Part shown: in pieces, positions 55,413-63,331 of the stretch
Layout: the number at the start of each line of letters is the position of its first letter
How positions within the stretch are numbered: position 1 is the stretch's first letter
NCBI GenBank assembly: GCA_900637705.1
Contig: LR134390.1
Span: 2,294,001-2,358,000 of the forward strand
Direction: 5' to 3'
Length of the DNA stretch: 64,000 nucleotides
Origin: Fusobacterium varium
Lineage (GTDB): Bacteria > Fusobacteriota > Fusobacteriia > Fusobacteriales > Fusobacteriaceae
Notes under the pieces: model-generated
What the model was told of the DNA's origin: nothing
The model's input: the letters and a program-made list of their open reading frames with translations, nothing else
The model's database searches: none
Program-made: the position numbers and the translations under genes

Positions 55413-56145
55413 CTATATTTTCTTTGCTGATACTAAAAGCATCATTGGACGACGTAGTTCATCTTCCATTGCTGGAATTGTTTCCAGCATTTCTGCTGAT
55501 GGCTGTGCCTCTACTATCCCTGTTATTTCAAATCCTGTTTTTAAAAGTGTATTAAGATAAGTAGTCAATGTTTTGTGATATTTTACTACCTTTTCTCCTA
55601 AAAAGATTGATTCTCTCTTTCCCTCTAAATAATAGCTATCCACAGGCCAGTGAAGTATATTTCCATTTTCGTCATAATACCAATCTTCTTTTCCTTGGGC
55701 AGTAAAAACTGGGTGTTCTACAGAAAAATAAATTCTCCACCTTCTACTAAACATAGATTTACTTTTTTGCATATATCCTCAAAAGATTTTATATAATGAA
55801 AGGCTAAAGAACTCAATACAATATCAAAGGAATCTTTTTTAAAGTCTATATCCTCGATAGGCATTTGTATATATTCAACATTTGAGAACTTAGTTTTTTT
55901 CCTTGCTTCACTCAGCATTTTTGAAGATATATCTATTCCAACAGCAGATGCTGCTCCCTGTTCTACAGCATATATACAATGCCAGCCAAATCCACAACCT
56001 AAATCAAGAACCCTTTTTCTTTGAAATCAGGAAGCATCTTTTTCAATTCATGCCATTCCCCTGCTCCTGCCAAACCTTTTTTAGATCTGTCCATCTGACT
56101 ATATTTCTCAAAAAATATTTTATCATCATATTTATTCTCTTTCAT
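55413..56145 (-). pseudogene. Class I SAM-dependent methyltransferase, two one-base frameshifts
   Basis: Three reading frames together make one protein of about 243 residues. Frame 1, from ATG at 56145 (SD GGAGGG), reads MKENKYDDKIFFEKYSQMD to LPDFKEK. Frame 2 reads RVLDLGCGFGWHCIYA (motif I, SAM binding) to CLVEGGEFIF. Frame 3 reads SVEHPVFTAQGKEDW to the end. The breaks are at T5 (plus 56014-56018) and A5 (plus 55724-55728); one extra base at each restores the frame exactly. Similar to the Methyltransf_11 family. The substrate is unknown. Confidence 0.8.
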
Positions 56146-56728
56146 TTTCCCTCCAATTATATATTTCTTCATATTATACTTTACCTATCCAAAGGAGGCA
56201 AGATGAAATGTTTTTCTATTCTGAATTTTTCTATAAAGATTCTTTCTTTTTCACACTCCTCTTTATCTATTTTTTTCAATATTTTTTCTTCCCCTATGTT
56301 TATTATTTATATCTTCTAATAAAAAAATATTTTTTGATGTATAAAAAAAATCCCATATATTTTAGAGTTTTTATTTCTAAAATTATACGGACTTAACATC
56401 TCTATAATTTATTTATTCTTTCTTTAACTTTATCCAGTTTTTCCAGCAAAACCTCTCAAGCTGTCACCATGCTGTCCCCTTATTTTTTCAGTACTTCATC
56501 AAATTTCATATTATACCTCTCTTTAATTATATTCTTCCCTAAATATAAATTATTTTTTACTTTTAATAAAAATAAACATCATACTCGTATTTCTAAAATG
56601 ATACTTATTTATATTTCATAAAAAATTAAAAACAATAAAATAGAAATATCAAAAAAAGGCTACCCAAACTAATGATTTTTAATCATTAATTTGCAGTAGC
56701 CTCAAATTTAACCTACTAAAGTTAAAAA
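56146..56728. other. 583-bp gap with two doubtful small frames
   Basis: Minus strand: a frame from ATG 56509 (SD AGAGG) reads MKFDEVLKK then stops; the later in-frame part EVLLEKLDKVKERINKL ends at 56402. It looks like a decayed ~36-residue gene. Plus strand: SD AAGGAGG at 56193-56199 precedes ATG codons at 56203 and 56208. The latter opens a 62-codon, very Phe/Tyr-rich frame that could be a small membrane peptide or just T-rich sequence. Confidence 0.35.
56651..56702 (-). terminator. Terminator of the rubrerythrin gene
   Basis: Minus strand AGGCTAC...GTAGCCT outer stem, with inner AATGATT/AATCATT, followed by T7. Confidence 0.88.
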
Positions 56729-57280
56729 TTATTTACCAAAATATCTATTTAATAATCCTACAAATGCTTTTCCATGTCTAGCTTCATCTTTAGCCATTTC
56801 ATGAACTGTATCGTGAATAGCGTCAAATCCTAACATTTTAGCTCTCTTAGCTAAATCAAATTTCCCTGATGTAGCTCCATATTCAGCTTCAACTCTTTTA
56901 GTTAAGTTTTCTTCTGAAGATGCACTTACACATTCTCCTAGTAATTCAGCAAATTTAGCTGCGTGCTCAGCTTCTTCAAAAGCTATTCTTTTATAAGCTT
57001 CAGCAATTTCTGGATATCCTTCTCTATCAGCAGCTCTAGACATTGCTAGGTACATTCCAACTTCTGTGCATTCTCCTTCAAAGTTAGCTCTTAGACCCAT
57101 TATAATTTCTTCATCTCCACAAGCTAATCCTTCTCCGATTACATGTTCAGTAGCCCAAACTTTTTCAGTTCCTTCTACTACTAATTCCCATTTGTCTTTT
57201 CCTGCTTTACATACTGGACATTTGTCAATACTCTCATCAGTTATAATTTCTCCACATACTTTACATCTGTATTTTGCCAT
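56729..57280 (-). CDS. Reverse rubrerythrin (rubredoxin-first), NADH-linked peroxidase component
   Basis: 183 residues. The rubredoxin-like Fe site comes first: CKVCG (Cys 6/9) and CPVC (about 22/25). The ferritin-like diiron domain follows ([40 protein letters not shown] supply Glu/His ligands). This reversed order is known from clostridial revRbr, which reduces H2O2 and O2 with rubredoxin/NADH reductases. SD GGAGG and a consensus promoter with a palindrome lie upstream. It fits the oxidative-defence role of fprA at 35018. Confidence 0.94.
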   Translation of the reverse strand: MAKYRCKVCGEIITDESIDKCPVCKAGKDKWELVVEGTEKVWATEHVIGEGLACGDEEIIMGLRANFEGECTEVGMYLAMSRAADREGYPEIAEAYKRIAFEEAEHAAKFAELLGECVSASSEENLTKRVEAEYGATSGKFDLAKRAKMLGFDAIHDTVHEMAKDEARHGKAFVGLLNRYFGK

Positions 57281-57320
57281 TTTACATTTCCTCCTTTAAA
57301 ATTACTTCTCATTTCCTTTT

Positions 57321-57378
57321 TGTAACCATTACATTTTTATTACACTATTAATATACTACACTTTACATTTTATGTCAA
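57321..57378 (-). promoter_or_regulatory. Promoter of the rubrerythrin gene with a palindromic site
   Basis: Minus strand TTGACA (57378-57373), 17-bp spacer, TATATT (57355-57350). A 13-bp palindrome TGTAACCATTACA (57321-57333) lies just after the predicted start, a position suited to repression. The regulator is unknown. Confidence 0.7.
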
Positions 57379-57387
57379 TAATTTTTT

Positions 57388-58083
57388 TTATTTTTTTTTA
57401 TTTATTAAATGCCTCTGTGGCTGAAGAGTTATATCAGTTAAAACTGTTCCTTCTCTTTGAGATAATACCACTTCTACAGCTTCAGCTACACATTCAGGTG
57501 TAATGTAGCTATTTTCTTCATCTCCTTGACAAAAATTTAAATGGTCGTAAAATGGTGTCTTTGTAATATCAGGGTGAATTGTTATAACTTTTACTCCACT
57601 CTTTCTCACTTCATCAAAAAGCCCTTTTGAAAAATGAGATAATCCTGCTTTTGTAGCTGAATAAGCACAACCATATGTACTTGATTTCTTAGCTGTTATG
57701 GATGAAATATTTATTATAGTTCCTCTAATCTTCTTTAAATCTCTCAAAAAAAGCTGAGTAAGAATGAGAGGTGCTTCAAGATTTAGAGCCACCATATTAT
57801 GTATCTTGTTTACATTTATTTCTTCATGAGGACCAAAATACCCCACTCCTGCACAATTTATCAATAGCTCTATTTCAGCTTCTTTTTTTATCTCTTTTAC
57901 AATTTTCTCTATATCAAAAATCTTTGTAAGATCACACACTATTTTTTTAAATTTATCATTACTAGATGCTACTTTTTCAAATTCTCTTCCTATTCCATAT
58001 ACTGTATATCCCATATCTACCAGCTTATTTGTTATTGCCAATCCTATTCCAGATGTGGCTCCTGTTACAACAGCACTTTTCAT
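57388..58083 (-). CDS. Short-chain dehydrogenase/reductase
   Basis: 231 residues, classical SDR. The NAD(P) motif TGATSGIG is near the start; NCAGVGYFG and the catalytic Ser and Tyr-x3-Lys (INISSITAKK; YSATKAG) follow. The start at 58083 is preferred because AGGAG is eight bases upstream. An upstream in-frame ATG lies too close, and further extension overlaps the next gene. Its substrate is unknown. It directly follows the SPL-like gene with a small overlap region, so the two are co-transcribed. Confidence 0.9.
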   Translation of the reverse strand: MKSAVVTGATSGIGLAITNKLVDMGYTVYGIGREFEKVASSNDKFKKIVCDLTKIFDIEKIVKEIKKEAEIELLINCAGVGYFGPHEEINVNKIHNMVALNLEAPLILTQLFLRDLKKIRGTIINISSITAKKSSTYGCAYSATKAGLSHFSKGLFDEVRKSGVKVITIHPDITKTPFYDHLNFCQGDEENSYITPECVAEAVEVVLSQREGTVLTDITLQPQRHLINKKK

Positions 58084-58096
58084 ATTCATTCTCCTG

Positions 58097-59107
58097 TTAA
58101 ATAAATATTTTTTCATCTTCTATATATTTTTTTACTTCTTTTCTCATAAAATTCATCATTTTATTTATATGTTGTGGATAATAGCTGTATACCCCATTTT
58201 CACAAAAAAACGGATATGAAAGCACCTCTGAGCTACCTCTACTTTTTCTCATTCTTTTGAGATACTCTTTAGATATCCTAAATGTTCCTATACTGATATC
58301 TAAAATCTTTTCAGGAGATAATTCTTTAAAAGTTTTTTTTATAAGTTCTCCATACTCTTCTTCAAAATTTTTCATATATATTACTGGATCAAAACAAACC
58401 CTTACTTTCCAACCTTTTTCCAGCATTTCATTTGCAGCTTTTAATCTTTGTTCTAAAACAGCTGTTCCCTTTTCATATTGCATAGTAAATTCCTTTGGGG
58501 AAAGTGTCCATGCAAGTATAAAATTATCTGCTGGCTCTAAATTTTTTAAAACTTTTATATTGCTGCTTTTTGTTCTAAGTTCTATTTTTAATTTCTTATT
58601 TTTTCTTACAAACTCATACCATTGTTCTACCAATCCCGTTATTCCTTCTAATGCTAAAAGGTCAGTATCATAAGAAATACATATATACATTGACTTCTCT
58701 TGAAGAATTTTTTCTATCTCCCTAAAGCAATCTTCTATATTTACAAAAATAACTATATTAGCAGATGTATATACTCCCTGCAAGTAACAATATTCACAGT
58801 CATATACACAATTCATTACAGAAGATGTATAATAAAAATTATCATTTCCAAAACTTTCACATACCTTTGCTCCCTCATAGAGATAGCTTTCCTTTTTTAC
58901 AGCCAATATGAGTTTAGGAGATTTTTTTTGTATAATAAAATTTTGATTTCCTTTAGAAAAAATTTCTTTATATATATCTACCTCTATAACATTTGAATTT
59001 GGGAACTTTTCTAATATTCTTTTTGCAAGAGGATAATTAACAGCTTCCTTTTCTATATATATGTGCGAAAAGCTAGAACTCAATAATTTCTTTTCTAATT
59101 CGTTCAA
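58097..59107 (-). CDS. Spore-photoproduct-lyase-like radical SAM protein
   Basis: 336 residues. The radical SAM cluster motif is CVYDCEYCYLQ (C-x3-C-x2-C, near residue 100), as in SplB. Later blocks are ISYDTDLLALE, RTKSSNIKVL and WTLSPKEFTMQYEKGT. Spore photoproduct lyase repairs a UV thymine dimer found in spores. Fusobacteria do not form spores, so this is probably a paralogue with another DNA-repair or modification role. The catalytic Cys position near the C-terminus of true SplB is not evident (only one Cys, in FFCENGVYSY). Neighbours: SDR downstream, nucleosidase upstream with overlapping ends. Confidence 0.85.
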   Translation of the reverse strand: MNELEKKLLSSSFSHIYIEKEAVNYPLAKRILEKFPNSNVIEVDIYKEIFSKGNQNFIIQKKSPKLILAVKKESYLYEGAKVCESFGNDNFYYTSSVMNCVYDCEYCYLQGVYTSANIVIFVNIEDCFREIEKILQEKSMYICISYDTDLLALEGITGLVEQWYEFVRKNKKLKIELRTKSSNIKVLKNLEPADNFILAWTLSPKEFTMQYEKGTAVLEQRLKAANEMLEKGWKVRVCFDPVIYMKNFEEEYGELIKKTFKELSPEKILDISIGTFRISKEYLKRMRKSRGSSEVLSYPFFCENGVYSYYPQHINKMMNFMRKEVKKYIEDEKIFI

Positions 59108-59254
59108 AAGTTATCTTCCCCTCCCTTTTATCCTTTATCTTTATGTCAGAATATTTTAAAATTATATTTTCTATGCTTTTATTTTGAATTTTATAATATT
59201 TTATAAGCTCTAAAAATTCATAATACATACTTTCTGTAAGTCTTAAATTCTCTT

Positions 59255-59908
59255 CTATTTTTTTATACTTTCTTTTTCTTTTAAGGTAAATATCTCTTTA
59301 TTTCCAACGTTAAATTTTTTTCTCTCTACCAGCCAGTCTGCTATTTTATTAATCTTATTTTCTACCAGTTCCATAACTTTTTCTGCTGTTATTTTTGAAG
59401 TATTTAAATAATCTGATACTATTTTTATTATATTTATCTGATGTTGTGAAAAAAATAAAGAGGCTGCTTCACATACCCCAGCTCCTTCCATATCTACTAT
59501 TTCACCTTTTATTTTCTCTTTTTCCATTCTCTCATCTACAACCTGAAAAAACGTTTCCAATGTTCCTTCTTTAAATTTGTGCTTAAACAACATATCTGGA
59601 TAAAAATTTTTTTTACTGCAATTATTTATAATTTTATTGCAAAGAATTATATCTCCTATGGAAAAACTATCTTTTACAGCTCCACATATACCCAAATTAA
59701 CAAAAATATCCTCTTCTCCTATATCTAAATTACCTAATACATATGTAACTGCTATAGCCCCTTGCATAATTCCTGAACCAGTTATTATCAAAGTTATTTC
59801 TTCATTTTTAAACACTTGATATTTTTTTATTTCATTATCCTTTTTTAATTTAAAATATGTTATTAATGGTTTTGCCTCTACTGTCAAAGCCACTGCTATA
59901 TATATCAT
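59255..59908 (-). CDS. Phosphorylase-superfamily nucleosidase (MTAN/PNP-like), C-terminus shifted
   Basis: 217 residues in the open frame from ATG 59908 (SD GAGGG). Motifs: FVNLGICGAV (ribose/phosphate-side loop), IVDMEGAGVCEAA (catalytic Glu and base-binding), and IKIVSDYLNTSK with the catalytic Asp. This is the nucleoside phosphorylase/nucleosidase fold of MTA/SAH nucleosidase and futalosine hydrolase. The frame ends at an A7 run (plus T7, 59258-59264). One more A continues it as KKIEENLRLTESMYYEFL to a stop at 59073, giving ~60 extra helical residues and overlapping the SPL-like gene. The substrate is unknown. Product of radical SAM chemistry (5'-deoxyadenosine) is one plausible target. 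Confidence 0.8.
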   Translation of the reverse strand: MIYIAVALTVEAKPLITYFKLKKDNEIKKYQVFKNEEITLIITGSGIMQGAIAVTYVLGNLDIGEEDIFVNLGICGAVKDSFSIGDIILCNKIINNCSKKNFYPDMLFKHKFKEGTLETFFQVVDERMEKEKIKGEIVDMEGAGVCEAASLFFSQHQINIIKIVSDYLNTSKITAEKVMELVENKINKIADWLVERKKFNVGNKEIFTLKEKESIKK

Positions 59909-59956
59909 ATTTTCCCTCTTCTTCACTTTATTTTATAAATATTTTATCATATATAT

Positions 59957-60451
59957 TTAAATTTTTTTATCATAACAGTAGAATTCTTTTTCTTTTCCTA
60001 AGAAATTCATATTCCCTCTATGAATATATCCGAGCTTTAATAAAAGAGTATTCATCTTTTTATTAATTGAATAGGTATCAGTTTTAATATAATTTACTCC
60101 ATTTTCTTTTGCTGTTTTTTCAGTAAATTTAATAAGCTTTGTTGCAGTTCCCTGATTTCTATACTTTGGATTTATAGACATTCTATGAAGTATCAGACAT
60201 TTTTCATTTGATTCCCAGTTTATATCCTTATACTCATCAGGTTCTACAAAATTAGCACAGATAAATCCATATAATTCTCCATTTTCTTCACTTACATAAA
60301 GAGATTCACTTTCTACATCTCCAATAAAATCATTTTTTTGTGGATAATTTTCATCCCACTGTGTATTGCCATATGTTTTCATTTCCTCAATAGTAGCTTT
60401 TATTATTTCCATTATTCTATCTAAATCTCTTACTTCTGCTTTTCTTATCAT
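59957..60451 (-). CDS. GNAT-family N-acetyltransferase
   Basis: 164 residues. The acetyl-CoA binding motif A is LHRMSINPKYRNQGTATKLI (about 98-117: R-x-x-G-x-A type), preceded by a beta strand LYGFICANF. Substrate unknown. The ATG overlaps the stop of the MarR gene (ATGA), so both are translated from one mRNA and the MarR protein may control this enzyme. Confidence 0.9.
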   Translation of the reverse strand: MIRKAEVRDLDRIMEIIKATIEEMKTYGNTQWDENYPQKNDFIGDVESESLYVSEENGELYGFICANFVEPDEYKDINWESNEKCLILHRMSINPKYRNQGTATKLIKFTEKTAKENGVNYIKTDTYSINKKMNTLLLKLGYIHRGNMNFLGKEKEFYCYDKKI

Positions 60452-60831
60452 TCTTTTCCTCCCTTTGCCTTCAACCAGTCTTTAGCTGCATTTTCACTCA
60501 TCTTCTCCAATAAATTCTCCACTACTTCTCTTTCTTTTTTCGTTAACCCTTCCATACATATATCTATATTTCTATTTTCTTCTGTGATTATTAGATCATA
60601 TACTTCTAAAGCTTTCTTAGTTGGATACAGCTTATATTCTCTCTTATCCTTTTCATCTTGTTCTTTGTTTATATATCCAGCTTCTATTAATTTTTTTACT
60701 GCTTTAGTTGTAGTACTCTTATCCACTGTAAGAATTTTAGATAACTCTATAAAGTTTATTCCTTTATTTTCACATATTCTTGTAAGAAATATAAACTGCC
60801 CTTTTTGTAAAGATAATTCTCTGTATTTCAT
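60448..60831 (-). CDS. MarR-family transcription regulator (true start probably near 60903)
   Basis: 127 residues from the first ATG (60831). The winged helix has INFIELSKILTVDKSTTTKAVKKLI (recognition helix, shown in part) and the wing EKDKREYKLYPTKK. The frame stays open 24 codons upstream (IEKLSNQILRKIGTLSRAIH...), which is the missing first MarR helix. An AAGGAGGT SD lies just before codon ATA at 60901-60903, while no SD precedes 60831. So the full protein is about 151 residues with a non-standard start, or a base is wrong. Likely auto-repressor of the marR-GNAT operon. Confidence 0.85.
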   Translation of the reverse strand: MKYRELSLQKGQFIFLTRICENKGINFIELSKILTVDKSTTTKAVKKLIEAGYINKEQDEKDKREYKLYPTKKALEVYDLIITEENRNIDICMEGLTKKEREVVENLLEKMSENAAKDWLKAKGGKE

Positions 60832-60910
60832 ATCACTTGTTGAATGTATAGCTCTTGAAAGAGTTCCTATTTTTCTTAATATTTGATTACTTAATTTTTC
60901 TATATCTTTT

Positions 60911-60975
60911 ACCTCCTTATATTATTAGTTGAACTTTCAATTATATTTTATTCTAATATAGTTGAACTGTCAACT
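60911..60975 (-). promoter_or_regulatory. marR promoter with two operator palindromes
   Basis: Minus strand TTGACA (60973-60968), 17-bp spacer, TAAAAT (60950-60945), then SD AAGGAGGT (60918-60911). Two related palindromes AGTTGAACTGTCAACT (60960-60975, perfect) and AGTTGAACTTTCAATT (60927-60942) lie 33 bp apart, covering the -35 and the start site. Ideal for a MarR dimer pair. Confidence 0.82.
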
Positions 60976-61039
60976 AAATTCTCAACTTATTATTTTTATT
61001 TAGCTCTTGTATTTCTTTAGTGAGAATACTAAGAAAAAT

Positions 61040-61087
61040 AAAAAAAGGAGTGACATTATAATGAAAAATCTCCTCATTAAGTCACTC
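61040..61087 (-). terminator. Terminator of the nitroreductase gene
   Basis: Minus strand GAGTGAC...GTCACTC stem (61048-61087) followed by CTTTTTTT. Confidence 0.8.
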
Positions 61088-61096
61088 ACTTTTATT

Positions 61097-61897
61097 TTAT
61101 TTCCAAGAAATCTCTGCTTTTTTTCTGGGTACAGTCCTTCTAAACTTTATATCTGGATAACCCATAAGCATACATGAAATAATTTCCTTTTTATTTATTC
61201 CAAGTATCTTTCTAACTTTTTCACTATTTTTTAAAGCCATCTCGATAAATCCTGTAAATAAAACTCCTATTCCCTCTGCATTTGCCATAAGCTCAATATT
61301 AGATGAAGCTAATCCACCATTCAATGGAGAAAAGGCTGTTACTACTAAAAGTACTGGTGCTTCAAAAAATAGTATGTCATTTTTTGAGTCTTTTTTATAA
61401 TCCTCATACATCTTTATCCATCTAGGAGCGTATATTCCCATAACATCTTTCTCATTTATGTTTTTTAATGCAAATTCATATAGACTTTCCCATATTAGTG
61501 GCTTTATTTCTTCTAAATTTTCCTGCACTACTATATATGATACGTCCTGCATATTTGATCCAGTAGCTGTATATCGACCTGCTTCAAGAATTCTTTCTAA
61601 TTTTTCTTTCTCTACTGGTTTATTTTTATAATGACGCACACTTCTTCTAAATTTTATAAAATTTAATAGTCTATCAGGAGAAATATCAAATTTTTCTTTA
61701 TCATATTCCTCTATTCCTTCCTGTGGATAATTAGTAATCGAAACTGCATCTACTGGGCATACTGCAATACAATGACCACACTGCATACATCTTCCTTTAA
61801 TCTCTGCTTTGCCATTTTCTAAAAAAAGATTTTCTGGAAAACAATCCTTTACACAAGCTCCACAGCCTATACATTTCTCTTTATCAATACTTACCAT
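61097..61897 (-). CDS. Ferredoxin-nitroreductase fusion protein
   Basis: 266 residues. The first ~60 hold two [4Fe-4S] motifs (CIGCGACVKDC and CMQCGHCIAVCP). The rest is a flavin nitroreductase domain (RRSVRHYKNKPVEKEKLERI, TGSNMQDVSY, LMANAEGIGVLFTGF). This two-part type is common in anaerobes; it passes ferredoxin-like electrons to FMN for reducing nitro or quinone compounds. Substrate unknown. SD AAGGAG is eight bases before ATG. Confidence 0.93.
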   Translation of the reverse strand: MVSIDKEKCIGCGACVKDCFPENLFLENGKAEIKGRCMQCGHCIAVCPVDAVSITNYPQEGIEEYDKEKFDISPDRLLNFIKFRRSVRHYKNKPVEKEKLERILEAGRYTATGSNMQDVSYIVVQENLEEIKPLIWESLYEFALKNINEKDVMGIYAPRWIKMYEDYKKDSKNDILFFEAPVLLVVTAFSPLNGGLASSNIELMANAEGIGVLFTGFIEMALKNSEKVRKILGINKKEIISCMLMGYPDIKFRRTVPRKKAEISWK

Positions 61898-61980
61898 GCT
61901 ATTCTCCTTGCAATGATTTAATTTCTACTATTTTAATTATATACTTTTCTAAAAAAAATTTCTATTCTTATCATAATTTT

Positions 61981-62628
61981 TTATTTATTATAATTTTTTA
62001 TAAATTCATATCCATTTCTAATGTGTTTTTCCATCAATTCAGACACTTTCTTCTCATCTCTTTTTTTCAAATACTTAAGAATATCCAAATGTTCCTGAAC
62101 AATTTCCTGCCTTCTTATTGAATATCTTCCTGAAATATCTCTATCATAAAGAATAACCACCATAAGTTCATTGAGTAGTTTGCTCAATCTCTCATTCTTT
62201 GCTATTCTCAATAATTCATTATGAAATTCTGTATTTAATTCTATAAGTATTTCTGGAGTTTTTGCTTCATTACATTTTTCTAATATTCCTTCCAATATTT
62301 TTATATCTTCTTCAGTAATATTTCTAACAGCCAGCTTTCCTACCATACCTTCTAAAGCTTCCCTGCATTCATATATTTCTAATAAGTCTTTCTGTTCTAT
62401 CCCCTTTACTATTACTCCTTTCCATGAAGCTACCTCTATAAGACCATCTGAAGCTAATTTTCTAAATGCCTCCCTCACAGGTGTAGGGCTTACATCAAAC
62501 ATTTTAGCTATAGAAGTTTCAGTTATTTTAGTTCCTCTTTCTAATTCTCCGTCCATTATAAGTTCTTTTAATCTGTCATAAACTTTTTCACTTAAAGTTT
62601 TTTTGTCATCTAATTTTATAAACTTCAT
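61981..62628 (-). CDS. GntR-family (FadR/FCD) transcription regulator
   Basis: 215 residues. Winged helix at about 10-70 (KVYDRLKELIMDGELERG, VSPTPVREAFRKLASDGL). The FCD ligand-binding domain follows (YECREALEGMVGKLAVRN, LNTEFHNELLR, EHLDILKYLKKRD). The metal-site histidines of FCD are visible in EFHNEL and EHLDIL. The start at 62628 follows SD GGAGGG. Target unknown: the nitroreductase gene downstream, 84 bp away on the same strand, is a candidate. Confidence 0.92.
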   Translation of the reverse strand: MKFIKLDDKKTLSEKVYDRLKELIMDGELERGTKITETSIAKMFDVSPTPVREAFRKLASDGLIEVASWKGVIVKGIEQKDLLEIYECREALEGMVGKLAVRNITEEDIKILEGILEKCNEAKTPEILIELNTEFHNELLRIAKNERLSKLLNELMVVILYDRDISGRYSIRRQEIVQEHLDILKYLKKRDEKKVSELMEKHIRNGYEFIKNYNK

Positions 62629-62700
62629 TATTCCCTCCAATAAAAACTTTATTTTTCAAGAATATTTTACTATATAAAACTGATAAATACAATTTTAAAA

Positions 62701-62714
62701 TAGAATATATTCTA
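62701..62714. promoter_or_regulatory. 14-bp palindrome upstream of the GntR gene
   Basis: TAGAATATATTCTA is a perfect palindrome about 75 bp before the start codon, upstream of a likely promoter (minus strand TTGTAT, 17 bp, TAAAAT). Candidate operator; AT-rich context lowers confidence. Confidence 0.45.
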
Positions 62715-62733
62715 CAGAATAATTTGTATTCAA

Positions 62734-62770
62734 TAAAAAAAGATACTCTATCATCAGAATATCTTTTTTA
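62734..62770 (-). terminator. Terminator of the nadC-niaR operon
   Basis: Minus strand AAAGATA...TATCTTT stem followed by T7, about 30 bp after the niaR stop. Confidence 0.75.
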
Positions 62771-62799
62771 ATCCTATTATTTTAAATACATTTTTACTT

Positions 62800-63306
62800 T
62801 TACCTATTTAAATACCCTTTTTCTTTCAATTCTTTTTCTATCAGCTCTAATACCTCTTCACTGTCTGAATGAACTGTATGAAAATGTTTTCCCGATGTTA
62901 GATTCTTTAAAGGAACTGATTCTCCACTCTTGATTCCTTTGATAAGCTCTTGAACTTTTCTTCTAGAATTTATTTCCAATTCAACTTTTAAATTTCCATA
63001 GACCTCATGGTTGACAAAAACATCATCTACTATTCCTCCCAAATCAACAATAGTATTGAGTTCATCTTCTATTTGATCATCAGAATGACATACGGAAAAT
63101 ACCCTGCTGAAAAGTTTTGGAGCTTTGTAGAGATATCCTCTTGTTGTGGAAAAAATATCATAATTCTCTGCTCGAAGAAGAGCTATATCCTGAACTATTA
63201 CCTGACGGCTTACATTGTATTTTTTAGCAAGTTCTGTCCCTGATATAGGCTCCTTTACAGATTTAATTAATTTTAATATTTCATAACGTCTTTCTTTTCC
63301 AGTCAC
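62800..63306 (-). CDS. niaR: NiaR-type repressor of NAD genes (HTH + 3H domain)
   Basis: 168 residues. HTH_11 domain at 1-60 (GTELAKKYNVSRQVIVQDIA). The 3H domain (about 70-165) carries the conserved histidines: VCHSDDQ, VNHEVYG and GKHFHTVHS. NiaR (YrxA) is a metal-dependent repressor that binds nicotinic acid and shuts off de novo NAD synthesis and niacin uptake. It lies 25 bp downstream of nadC in the same transcript, which supports this call. Confidence 0.93.
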   Translation of the reverse strand: MTGKERRYEILKLIKSVKEPISGTELAKKYNVSRQVIVQDIALLRAENYDIFSTTRGYLYKAPKLFSRVFSVCHSDDQIEDELNTIVDLGGIVDDVFVNHEVYGNLKVELEINSRRKVQELIKGIKSGESVPLKNLTSGKHFHTVHSDSEEVLELIEKELKEKGYLNR

Positions 63307-63331
63307 AACATTTCCTCTTTTCGCTAATTTT

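Noticed and set aside
55903-56319. 138-codon plus-strand frame opposite the methyltransferase
   Set aside because: It is the shadow of the minus-strand methyltransferase. The opposite strand has family motifs and an SD, and the frame's product is T-rich Phe/Ile/Ser sequence.
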